From the NCBI GenBank assembly GCA_964408175.1, contig CAYOYL010000199.1, forward strand, positions 1 through 6,565: a stretch of 6,565 nt of DNA. The letters are read 5' to 3'. The stretch comes from JAFGKM01 sp964408175 (GTDB lineage Bacteria; Ratteibacteria; UBA8468; B48-G9; JAFGKM01). This document shows positions 1 through 6,535 of the stretch, in pieces. The notes under the pieces were generated by a model. The model was not told the origin of the DNA, ran no database searches, and saw only the letters and a program-made list of their open reading frames with translations. The position numbers and the translations under genes were made by a program. The number at the start of each line of letters is the position of its first letter. Position 1 is the first letter of the stretch.

Positions 1-590
1 CCGAAATAGTGGTCTTCTTTAGGAGTAAACATATACCAAGGTGCAAACTGCCTGACTGGCAGTATCATCTCTACAGTCCAGCAGGTGTCCCTGTCTTTAC
101 TGTTGTTCAGGGTCCCTTCCACACAGGCAGCCACCTGCATATCCATCAATTTCCCTGTCCACTGGTACATATTTCTGAAGATACCCAGAAACTTCCTTGA
201 AGGGAACCAGAAAACCGTCTTCTTATTGTTGGGTGTACCGTATAGTTCCCAGTACCACTCCTCTTTTTCCGGCTTGAGAAAGACCTCCAGCAAATCTCCT
301 GTTGTATATAGATGCTCCTGGTCTTTCTGCCCCTTTTGCACCACGTCGGAATCAACGAGACGGGCACCTATATAAAGGTGTTCATCGTCCCATAACAGCA
401 TTACCTCGCCGCCTTCCTGTGGGACACACGGCTTACTGTCCCTGCTTAAAGAGAGAGGATACCTCACTGCCTTCTTCCATACAGGGTTATCCAGACTACC
501 ATCTATAACAAGAGGTTTTTCAGTATACCTTGCGACCATAATATCCGGCACGAAAGATTTTTCTGCACTTTCAATCTTACGGATTTTCAT
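1..590 (-). CDS. CBM9-like carbohydrate-binding domain protein, 3' end cut by window edge
   Basis: The frame is open from the ATG at 590 to the window edge, giving 196 complete codons without a stop; the C-terminus lies outside. The start is supported by AAAGGAG at 601-595, four bases upstream. Residues about 25-185 read like the family 9 carbohydrate-binding (CBM9/DOMON-like) beta-sandwich. Visible hallmarks are PLVIDGSLDNPVWKKA (26-41), VMLLWDDEHLYIGARLVDSD (63-82), GDLLEVFLKPE (98-108), YWELYGTPNN (113-122) and WTVEMILP (171-178). In this family the domain binds sugars or forms an accessory module; what follows it here is unknown. The first 25 residues are charged, with no signal peptide, which is unusual for a domain mostly found in secreted enzymes. 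It starts 26 bases after the glycosidase stop, so it is very likely cotranscribed with it. The domain call is fairly secure; the ligand and overall function are unknown. Confidence 0.8.
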   Translation of the reverse strand, partial: MKIRKIESAEKSFVPDIMVARYTEKPLVIDGSLDNPVWKKAVRYPLSLSRDSKPCVPQEGGEVMLLWDDEHLYIGARLVDSDVVQKGQKDQEHLYTTGDLLEVFLKPEKEEWYWELYGTPNNKKTVFWFPSRKFLGIFRNMYQWTGKLMDMQVAACVEGTLNNSKDRDTCWTVEMILPVRQFAPWYMFTPKEDHYF

Positions 591-594
591 AGGT

Positions 595-601
595 CTCCTT
601 T
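595..601 (-). promoter_or_regulatory. Ribosome binding site of the CBM9-like gene
   Basis: AAAGGAG on the minus strand lies four bases before the ATG at 590, inside the 26-base gap after the glycosidase stop. It fixes the start of a gene whose 3' end is not in the window. Confidence 0.7.
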
Positions 602-616
602 CTTATGCTTAATAAA

Positions 617-2890
617 TCAAAACTGAACCGTCCATCTTTCTTCAGACCTCGTAAAATTTATTTTGAGAGCAAGAATGCTTCCGGTATTACCGCTCAACCT
701 GCGGGCTTTCTTATGACTGTAACCGGGTGGTAGATAAAAGAACAGTGTGCCTGAATCACCGGCCGCTCTTCTTGCCCGTCCATATAGACAGCGTTTTCCT
801 CCATCCCATATACACTCAGGCACCTCCACTCCACCCATGGTAAAATGTATGTCCGTTGAGATGAGAATCGGGTGGCTGTCCAGTGGCCTGACGCATAAAA
901 GTGTGGCTGATTCTGCAGGAATCTTCACGGAACATTTTGTAGAGAAGATACCCAGTAAATTTTCATCCCAGAAATCCCAGACAACCTGTTTCCCCCTGAC
1001 AGACGGCCGCAGTTTAGACAGGTCAAGTGAAATTCGTTCTGTACTATCTCCCCAGTTGAATACCCCGATGACATGCCAGTCAGACCAGTTGGTACATACA
1101 GGCAGGTCCAACACCGCAGGATAGTCTGATTCAAAAAGGTCAACCGGACGTGCCGCCACACCGTAGTGCGGCAAACCTTTCAGGAATGCTCTCATCCTTT
1201 CCTGTTTCCATTCGGGTAATTGATTGGAGCACTTATACTGCCCACCAGCAAGCATTACCACCTGCAAGCGGGCACGGCTGTGATTTTCAGAGGCATCGTT
1301 TTCCGCCACAAAACAGTCAGGGTTTCCCCACCAGACCACTCCGTTGAAAAAATAACGGCTGAATATCTGACGGGTACGCTCTCTGAAATATTCCCATTTT
1401 CTGCGGTCCGGACGTTCATCCCCTGACTCGCTATCGGTCAGGTTACCAACATCATTGGCAAGAAAGATTGAATCGGCAACCCCTACCACACCCTGCCACG
1501 GTGCATTACAGACAGTCATATGAGCACCGCCAATGGCATCCCTGATTGTTCCATAAAGTTTACGGCAGGCTTCCATCCGTGTCATATCTTTACCAGCATA
1601 CGGAGGTTTTCTTACCAATACATCATCATCAATCTGCAGGTCAAATGCAGCAGAGAAATCCAGTTTGAATGCCTCAGCACCCCATCCACGAAGCGTCTCG
1701 TAAACCCGTCTTACGTGTTCACGGACAGATGGCAGTGTAGGGTCCAGACAGTAACATTCTTCAAATGGTTCCCAGTACCACCTGCCAAAAGAAACAGGCC
1801 TGCCAGAACCACCTCTTAGAAGCCACTCAGGATGTTCTTTTACAACCTGACTTTTTTCAGAGACAAGGAGAGGCGTGGACCAGAGAGCCACCTTGAAACC
1901 TCTATCAGTTAAATAACCACAGAGATTCTGAATACCTTCAGGATAACGCCTGTCGGTTTCCAGCCAGTCACCTGGACGGTTATCCTTATTCCAGCCGAGG
2001 TCCAGATGACACAGGCTGCCACCCAGATTCAGCATTGTACGGGACTGTACCCTTGCATTGGCTCGCACTATCTTTGCGTTGAGTTTCTCGCGGTAGGCAT
2101 ACCAGGATATCCATCCACAGGGGACATCCTTGGATAGTTGTATCCGCATATTATCGCGCAGTCGACAGGCATACCGCTCCAAAATTTCAAAGGGGTCGTT
2201 TCCAGCAGCCAGCCATAGCGGAGACAGATGGACCGTCTTGCCCGGTGCAAGCGGCTTCATATATTCCAGTTCTGCGGTCAATTCTGTGACTGTCTTTCTG
2301 CCATGTGAATAGCCATACTGTATATTAAAATTCCCTGCCTGCGATGAAAAATCCAAAAATCCCATTCCCAGTGAAACCTCACCATCCGGAAGATACAGAA
2401 GGGTTAGACCGCTGCTGGTAACACCCTCGGTACTGTCCCGGATTCCATACTCTACCGGCCTCACATCACCCTGAAAACTTTCTACCCTCGTAGTATAACC
2501 GCCGGCACCGGGAGACATTACAAAAACCTTTAAATGGTCTGTTTTATTGCCCAAATGGACAGTACCTACAGCAAGGGTACGCACGATAAACGGATAAATG
2601 TATTTCAGATATACCGGCCTTCTGGAGGGGTTGGTTATCTCACCACTGATTATAGTCTCACCCGGTGAAAAGCCTTTGGAGACTACCAGAGAAAGCAGAA
2701 GACTTGAGGAACAACAGGACAGGTTCCATTCACAACGAAGATTCCCGCCCTTTACAGATGTCCGCTCTGCCTGACCCGTAAGAAGGTATGTATTCTCTGT
2801 TACCAGAGCAGAACGGATGCCCTCTATTTTAACATTCCCCCAGGGACCTGACAGGTCAAGCAACAAACCACTCTTTTCCAATTTAAACAT
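617..2890 (-). CDS. GH36-type glycosidase (alpha-galactosidase-like, altered sugar pocket)
   Basis: A 757-residue protein, slightly long for GH36, with no signal peptide, so probably cytoplasmic. The order is an N-terminal beta-sandwich (about 1-235), a TIM barrel (about 250-580), a C-terminal beta domain (about 585-668) and an extra beta-rich tail (about 669-757). Barrel motifs match clan GH-D: HLDLGW (295-300) followed by GDWL (307-310), FKVALWSTP (332-340), FKLDF (408-412) and IFLANDVGNL (475-484). By analogy with Thermotoga maritima GalA, D411 is the likely nucleophile and D480 the acid/base. The family releases terminal alpha-galactose or related sugars with retention. The pocket pair that is Asp-Asp in typical alpha-galactosidases is D297-L298 here, so another substrate such as a pentopyranose or 6-deoxy sugar is plausible. 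The start is supported by GAGG four bases upstream, with AAGGA further up. It begins 56 bases after the isomerase-like gene. The clan is secure; the substrate is not. Confidence 0.88.
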   Translation of the reverse strand: MFKLEKSGLLLDLSGPWGNVKIEGIRSALVTENTYLLTGQAERTSVKGGNLRCEWNLSCCSSSLLLSLVVSKGFSPGETIISGEITNPSRRPVYLKYIYPFIVRTLAVGTVHLGNKTDHLKVFVMSPGAGGYTTRVESFQGDVRPVEYGIRDSTEGVTSSGLTLLYLPDGEVSLGMGFLDFSSQAGNFNIQYGYSHGRKTVTELTAELEYMKPLAPGKTVHLSPLWLAAGNDPFEILERYACRLRDNMRIQLSKDVPCGWISWYAYREKLNAKIVRANARVQSRTMLNLGGSLCHLDLGWNKDNRPGDWLETDRRYPEGIQNLCGYLTDRGFKVALWSTPLLVSEKSQVVKEHPEWLLRGGSGRPVSFGRWYWEPFEECYCLDPTLPSVREHVRRVYETLRGWGAEAFKLDFSAAFDLQIDDDVLVRKPPYAGKDMTRMEACRKLYGTIRDAIGGAHMTVCNAPWQGVVGVADSIFLANDVGNLTDSESGDERPDRRKWEYFRERTRQIFSRYFFNGVVWWGNPDCFVAENDASENHSRARLQVVMLAGGQYKCSNQLPEWKQERMRAFLKGLPHYGVAARPVDLFESDYPAVLDLPVCTNWSDWHVIGVFNWGDSTERISLDLSKLRPSVRGKQVVWDFWDENLLGIFSTKCSVKIPAESATLLCVRPLDSHPILISTDIHFTMGGVEVPECIWDGGKRCLYGRARRAAGDSGTLFFYLPPGYSHKKARRLSGNTGSILALKINFTRSEERWTVQF

Positions 2891-2946
2891 AATGCCTCAG
2901 TCCTTAACCTTCAGTTTTACATCAACAGACTCTGGGTTATGTAACC

Positions 2947-4365
2947 CTACACATCTTCCTCTATCACCTCAAATCCGAGAAGGGTCCCCACGTCTTTTAT
3001 CTGTTCTCTTATGTCAGCGAAGATTGCAGACCTGTGGATTCCATATTTATCCGGGTAGGCATGCCTCTGGACCTTCTTCGCTTCGGTTTTAACAATCAGT
3101 TTTACCCTACACATTATGTTATCAAAATCCTTGTAAATCTTGTGTCCATCAACACTCATTCCAGTATGCAGTATAATTCTTCTGCTGATAGGGTCTATCT
3201 TCCATATAGTAACAGGTTTGTTTACAGGAAAGTCTATCTGCAGGCAGGCACCTGACCCGGGTTTCATAGTCCCTCTCATAGGACTTTCAGCATGAGAGGT
3301 TATTGAATAGGGTATCCTGTCATTACCATATGGATTAAGGGGGGCACCGCAGTGCAAAATGATTGAAACGCTGTTAAAGGGGTCGAGCATAATATCTCCA
3401 AGCATGCTGGGTCTACCCGTCATATAGTAACCGAGCAGGTGGGTTGCGGCTATGTGTGGATAGTCCTGACAGAGACCGGTTATGCCGTGCTTCTGAAATT
3501 CTGTATTAGAAAAACTGGGCCATGCCCTATCCTCCATCTTATCAGTATCTGCAAGAAACCTCATATGGGTGGTGATGGCAGATGCATTATACCTTTCCCT
3601 CAGTGTTTTAAAACCGAGGTACATCATGGCAGACTTTACCACCTCTTCCTCTGTCGTATCTTCCATCCCCTTTGCCTCGGCAATCCACATCTTAGCAATC
3701 TTTTTAGCCTCTTTCATATCAACGTCTTTTACCGATTTGTAAAACTCCTCAGGTTTTACCCTTATCAGTTTCACCCCAAGGGTATCCTTCAGGGCATCAA
3801 TTAAAAGTTCGTTATATCCTACGGGAAGATTCATACGGTCCACCACGGACATATTCTTATAGAACGTGACACTGATAATAGTTGATTTTTTCATCTCTTT
3901 CAGTGCCTGTATAAGATTGACCTTTTCCACCAGGTCACGGAACATAGATTTAGAGACAGAGGAATCTGCTACATTCCTTCTGTCTATGCAGGCTGTGAGA
4001 ATTTTTCCCTTTTCATAAAAGAGTTCATACGGAAGATGCATAAACTCAAAAAGGTTGTAGACGACAATCGTCGGAATTCCTGTCAGGGCTAAGGGATATT
4101 CATTTTTGTTGGACATCCCGAATACCAGTACACCATCAGGAACCTCCTGCATATCTGAAAGTTCCCTGATGAGCGACTCAACACTATTTTTCTCCTTATA
4201 CATATCCCTTACAATAAAGTCTATCCCCTCTTTACATTCCTTCTTTAATCTCTTTACCACCTCTTCATTGCTTATAAAACTTTTTGGGAATCCACCTGGG
4301 CCTATATATCCTGATGAAACAAAGACCGTATATATCTTCGCCGCATTTCCATTTCCAGTAGCCAT
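2947..4365 (-). CDS. L-fucose/L-arabinose isomerase-like protein with catalytic Glu replaced by Gln
   Basis: A 472-residue cytoplasmic protein. The C-terminal half resembles the fucose/arabinose isomerase superfamily: GLCQDYPHIAATHLLGYYMTG (297-317), GDIMLDPFN (323-331), HCGAP (338-342), then VTIWKI (385-390) and IILHTG (397-402). Family members interconvert aldoses and ketoses at a metal held by Glu, Asp and His. Aligned without gaps to the E. coli FucI segment (from memory), D324 matches metal ligand D361, but E337 falls on Q300. H435 or H444 could be the third ligand. The N-terminal half (about 1-180) looks like the Rossmann-type domains of this fold but is divergent. AAAGGAG at 4380-4374, eight bases upstream, fixes the start at 4365; a nearer ATG at 4370 is out of frame. 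It precedes the glycosidase by 56 bases, suggesting that it handles the released sugar or a derivative. The fold is fairly secure; isomerase activity is doubtful. Confidence 0.75.
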   Translation of the reverse strand: MATGNGNAAKIYTVFVSSGYIGPGGFPKSFISNEEVVKRLKKECKEGIDFIVRDMYKEKNSVESLIRELSDMQEVPDGVLVFGMSNKNEYPLALTGIPTIVVYNLFEFMHLPYELFYEKGKILTACIDRRNVADSSVSKSMFRDLVEKVNLIQALKEMKKSTIISVTFYKNMSVVDRMNLPVGYNELLIDALKDTLGVKLIRVKPEEFYKSVKDVDMKEAKKIAKMWIAEAKGMEDTTEEEVVKSAMMYLGFKTLRERYNASAITTHMRFLADTDKMEDRAWPSFSNTEFQKHGITGLCQDYPHIAATHLLGYYMTGRPSMLGDIMLDPFNSVSIILHCGAPLNPYGNDRIPYSITSHAESPMRGTMKPGSGACLQIDFPVNKPVTIWKIDPISRRIILHTGMSVDGHKIYKDFDNIMCRVKLIVKTEAKKVQRHAYPDKYGIHRSAIFADIREQIKDVGTLLGFEVIEEDV

Positions 4366-4373
4366 TTCATTTT

Positions 4374-4380
4374 CTCCTTT
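4374..4380 (-). promoter_or_regulatory. Ribosome binding site of the isomerase-like gene
   Basis: AAAGGAG lies eight bases before the ATG at 4365. It selects that start over the out-of-frame ATG at 4370. Confidence 0.7.
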
Positions 4381-4400
4381 TATATACCTGCAATTTTTCT

Positions 4401-4460
4401 AAACAGTATATCATAATATCTAAGGTTCAACATAAGAAAATGTGATAGACAATACTGTTT
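4401..4460. promoter_or_regulatory. Perfect 9-base inverted repeat with candidate promoter upstream of the isomerase-like gene
   Basis: AAACAGTAT at 4401-4409 and its exact reverse complement ATACTGTTT at 4452-4460 are separated by 42 AT-rich bases. Transcribed leftward, TATACT at 4410-4405 resembles a -10 hexamer and overlaps the right-hand arm. The nearest -35-like hexamer, TTGAAC at 4430-4425, is only 14 bases away, so the promoter call is weak. With 148 bases between genes, the largest gap inside the cluster, this is the best place for an internal promoter and operator. The loop is too long for an intrinsic terminator and no T-run follows. Confidence 0.35.
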
Positions 4461-4513
4461 TGGTAACCGCACCCTTTAGGTAAGTTAATTAAAAACAGAA
4501 ATATGTACGCAGG

Positions 4514-5356
4514 CTAAAGCATGAGGCTACGAGACAGGTGTGGAGTCAGGAGTTTCGCCCCGTTGGAATAAAGAATCTTTATCCTCTCCTCATCTGATAT
4601 GTCAGCACCGAGCACCGCTCCTATGTAGTAGTTATAACTGAACCAGGGAAAGTCAGTGCCGAAAATGAGACGGTCCGCTCCGAGTGCTTCAACCATTTTT
4701 TCCATAACACCTCGTTCATCAAGGACTGCGCACATCTCAAGGTAGATGTTGGGAAAGTCCCTGACAAGTTCAATCGCCTTCTCCCATTCTCCGTGGCAGG
4801 AATGTCCGAGCAGAATCTTGACCTTGTGGTATTTCTCCGCAACCTTACGTATCGGAATGGGACCGTCATTCAGAGAACCGCCCCAGGTATGCAACAGAAC
4901 CAGAAGTTCTTTACTATCCGCCATCTCCCATACAGGCTCGTAACGGACATCAGTTATAGGATATCCGTGGTAGTCTGATAAAAATTTAAACCCTACGTAG
5001 ATACTTTTATAGTATCTATCAAATGAACTCAGGTCTTTTTTTATAATCTCAGGGTAGTTAGGGTTGATTCCACAGTAGGCACGCAGCCTCTCCGGATATT
5101 TCTTCACCGCCTCAATATTTGACCTGTTGCCGATATCCGGGGCAAGAAGTGCTGCATGATGGCAGAAGACAAGCATCTTCACCCCTGACCTGTCCATATT
5201 CTTGAGCATATCGTCAGCATACGCACAGGGAAAGTGGATCCCCACCCAGTTTCCCATGTGTCCGTGCAGGTCATAAACAGGCAGGCTGTCAAACCTTCCG
5301 TTTTTATAAAACTCATCTCTCAATTTTTCTGTTTTTTGAGTAGACATTTTTTTCAT
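4514..5356 (-). CDS. Amidohydrolase family 2 (PF04909-like) metal-dependent hydrolase
   Basis: A 280-residue TIM-barrel hydrolase of typical length for amidohydrolase_2, without a signal peptide. The metal-site residues are all present: D29, H31 and H33 in YDLHGHMG, H156 in LLHTWG, H185 in LLGHSCHG, and D235 in IFGTDFPW. K124 in VGFKF sits where this superfamily often has a strand lysine. Members hydrolyse lactones such as L-fuconolactone or rhamnonolactone, or decarboxylate aromatic acids. Beside a glycosidase and an isomerase-like gene, a sugar lactone or related ester is the most natural guess, but nothing in the sequence proves it. GGAGG at 5368-5364, seven bases before the ATG at 5356, supports this start; a second in-frame ATG three codons on is less well placed. 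That ribosome binding site lies inside a palindromic repeat element. A degenerate relative lies just upstream on the same strand. Confidence 0.85.
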   Translation of the reverse strand: MKKMSTQKTEKLRDEFYKNGRFDSLPVYDLHGHMGNWVGIHFPCAYADDMLKNMDRSGVKMLVFCHHAALLAPDIGNRSNIEAVKKYPERLRAYCGINPNYPEIIKKDLSSFDRYYKSIYVGFKFLSDYHGYPITDVRYEPVWEMADSKELLVLLHTWGGSLNDGPIPIRKVAEKYHKVKILLGHSCHGEWEKAIELVRDFPNIYLEMCAVLDERGVMEKMVEALGADRLIFGTDFPWFSYNYYIGAVLGADISDEERIKILYSNGAKLLTPHLSRSLML

Positions 5357-5359
5357 TTC

Positions 5360-5428
5360 AAATCCTCCCTAACCCTCCAAATCCCCTCTCACCCCCCCCT
5401 TTATTAAAGGGGGGATTAAGGGGGATTT
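5360..5428. repeat. Palindromic GC-rich repeat element (MITE/REP-like) between the two amidohydrolase-fold genes
   Basis: The outer arms AAATCCTCCCTAA (5360-5372) and TTAAGGGGGATTT (5416-5428) are inverted repeats with two mismatches. Inside is a perfect hairpin with a nine-pair stem, CCCCCCTTT at 5394-5402 and AAAGGGGGG at 5406-5414, and a three-base loop. AAATCCC recurs internally at 5379-5385. The element fills almost the whole gap between the stop at 5430 and the start at 5356. Such AAATCCCCC-bounded palindromes are familiar as dispersed repeats in many bacterial genomes, though copy number cannot be judged from one window. On the minus strand the hairpin is not followed by a T-run, so it is not a classical terminator for the operon; it could still attenuate transcription or protect mRNA. 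Its left arm supplies the Shine-Dalgarno of the downstream gene. Confidence 0.7.
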
Positions 5429-5429
5429 T

Positions 5430-6194
5430 TCATAGTTTCTCCTCTGATATTATTCTTTCAATATTTAAACTACCTATCTTTTCCCTGTCCTTTTCGGAGA
5501 TGTCTGAATGCAGTACCTCAAGGGCAGAACTCTCAGGGTACCTCTCAGGAAAGTTGCTTCCAAATACGATACGTCCTGCACCATATTTCTTTACCGTTGT
5601 CTCAAGGTGTCCACAGCCCAGTGCAAGAAGGCTTGTCTCAAGATACACGTTTTTGTAGTTTTCAAGCAGCGGCCAGGTATACCTGTCAACGCCGTGGATG
5701 CCTATGTCGCAAAGTATGCAGGTAAGTTCAGGATAGTCTTTCAGGAGGTTAAAAACACCCCGCCAGGAGGTCCACAAAAAACTCTTTTCCATTGAGATTA
5801 ACAGGGGAATCTTCCGTTCGCTGACCTCATCCAGAAAACTGCCGAAAACAATCCGCTCCAGAAAGAAGCGGTGGTAGTCAGGGAATGCACGTAAAGCTAC
5901 AATGCGGTTCTTTTTCATATCCTTGAAAAAGTCGTCGGTGATAACCTCACCTGTCTGAGGCGGCAGTATCACCCAACTTCCGTATAGATTTTTCTGACCT
6001 TTAATCACTTCCGAGAGAATCTTATTTCCCTCTATCGGAGTATAATCATACTGTGAAAAATGCCACACAAGCGCCTTTTCTATTCCCTGTCTGTCAAGTT
6101 CCTTCAGCAACTCTTTTGCGGAAACCACCGGTCTGTATATACTTCTCTTGGGTAAACCGATATACACATTTGCATCAAAAAACTTCATTTCCAT
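5430..6194 (-). CDS. Amidohydrolase-fold protein lacking metal ligands (probable pseudoenzyme)
   Basis: A 254-residue protein with the layout of an amidohydrolase_2 TIM barrel and clear kinship to the next gene. It starts MEMKFFDANVYIG and ends with GAGRIVFGSNFPERYPES (205-222), parallel to GADRLIFGTDFPW downstream. The metal-binding positions have changed: the D-x-H-x-H motif is D7-A-N9-V-Y11, LLHTWG becomes LLISME (131-136), LLGHSCHG becomes ILCDIGIHG (160-168), and the catalytic Asp is N214. Only D7 survives, so a classical metal-dependent reaction is unlikely. It may be a structural or regulatory partner of the intact hydrolase, or use different chemistry. The frame is intact with no stops, so it is not a decayed gene. 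AAGGAG at 6205-6200, five bases upstream, selects the first Met over an in-frame ATG two codons later. It is the first gene of the cluster in the window. The fold is fairly secure; the function is unknown. Confidence 0.75.
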   Translation of the reverse strand: MEMKFFDANVYIGLPKRSIYRPVVSAKELLKELDRQGIEKALVWHFSQYDYTPIEGNKILSEVIKGQKNLYGSWVILPPQTGEVITDDFFKDMKKNRIVALRAFPDYHRFFLERIVFGSFLDEVSERKIPLLISMEKSFLWTSWRGVFNLLKDYPELTCILCDIGIHGVDRYTWPLLENYKNVYLETSLLALGCGHLETTVKKYGAGRIVFGSNFPERYPESSALEVLHSDISEKDREKIGSLNIERIISEEKL

Positions 6195-6199
6195 GGTTG

Positions 6200-6205
6200 C
6201 TCCTT
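6200..6205 (-). promoter_or_regulatory. Ribosome binding site deciding the start of the first cluster gene
   Basis: AAGGAG lies five bases before the ATG at 6194 and eleven before the second in-frame ATG at 6188, which favours the first. No convincing promoter is visible between here and the repeats. Confidence 0.65.
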
Positions 6206-6301
6206 TTCATAAAATCTATTCTCTTCAATCAGTTTCTCGTAAGTCCTCACTCAACCACGCCATTGCAAGGCCGTATGAGGCACAAGTAATACGAAGCTTT
6301 T

Positions 6302-6380
6302 TGTCATTGCGAGGCGTATTTTGCCGTGGCAATCTGACACTCTCTGTCATTGCGAGGCGTATTTTGCCGTGGCAATCTGA
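6302..6380. repeat. Two identical 36-base direct repeats (GTCATTGCGAG type)
   Basis: The same 36 bases occur at 6302-6337 and 6345-6380, starting TGTCATTGCGAGGCG and ending CGTGGCAATCTGA, with seven bases (CACTCTC) between. Repeats opening GTCATTGCGAGG and closing GGCAATCT are a widespread class of dispersed intergenic elements in bacteria. The end of copy two also forms a small palindrome: GCAATCT at 6372-6378 pairs with AGATTGC at 6384-6390. Confidence 0.85.
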
Positions 6381-6437
6381 TTTAGATTGCAGAGCCTGTT
6401 CCGAGATTGTCATGTAGATTGCTTCGTCATTTGAAGC

Positions 6438-6495
6438 ATTCCTCGCAATGACAAGCGAAGGAATCTCATTCCTCGCAATGACAAGCGAAGGAATC
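6438..6495. repeat. Two identical 28-base direct repeats, inverted relative to the 36-base pair
   Basis: The unit ATTCCTCGCAATGACAAGCG, continuing AAGGAATC, occurs at 6438-6465 and 6468-6495 with a 30-base period. Its core CTCGCAATGACA (6442-6453 and 6472-6483) is the exact reverse complement of the TGTCATTGCGAG that opens the 36-base repeats at 6302 and 6345. The tract is therefore a head-to-head cluster. A short stem just upstream (TGCTTC at 6420-6425 with GAAGCA at 6433-6438) looks like a degenerate piece of the same element family. Confidence 0.85.
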
Positions 6496-6523
6496 AGTTC
6501 CCTCACATCCGTTCGGGACAAGC

Positions 6524-6535
6524 CTCGCAATGACA
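6524..6535. repeat. Third inverted copy of the 12-base repeat core
   Basis: CTCGCAATGACA appears once more at 6524-6535, without the AAGCGAAGGAATC extension of the two copies before it. It makes five copies of the core in the tract, two in one orientation and three in the other, and looks like the edge of another partial element. Confidence 0.7.

Noticed and set aside
747..1124. Plus-strand open frames of about 60-125 codons opposite the glycosidase and other genes
   Set aside because: They are antisense shadows of well-supported minus-strand genes, with no recognisable protein features.
4405..4430. TTGAAC plus TATACT as a clean sigma-70 promoter
   Set aside because: The spacer is 14 bases, too short; kept only as a low-confidence candidate with the inverted repeat.
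5392..5430. The C/G hairpin and following TTTTT as an intrinsic terminator
   Set aside because: The T-run is on the plus strand and separated from the stem by a G-rich stretch, and no plus-strand gene ends here. On the minus strand no T-run follows.
6195..6300. A promoter for the first cluster gene
   Set aside because: Only poor hexamer matches are visible, so none could be supported.
6302..6380. The 36-base direct repeats as a CRISPR array
   Set aside because: Only two copies, a seven-base gap instead of a 25-40 base spacer, and inverted core copies nearby; these are dispersed repeats.
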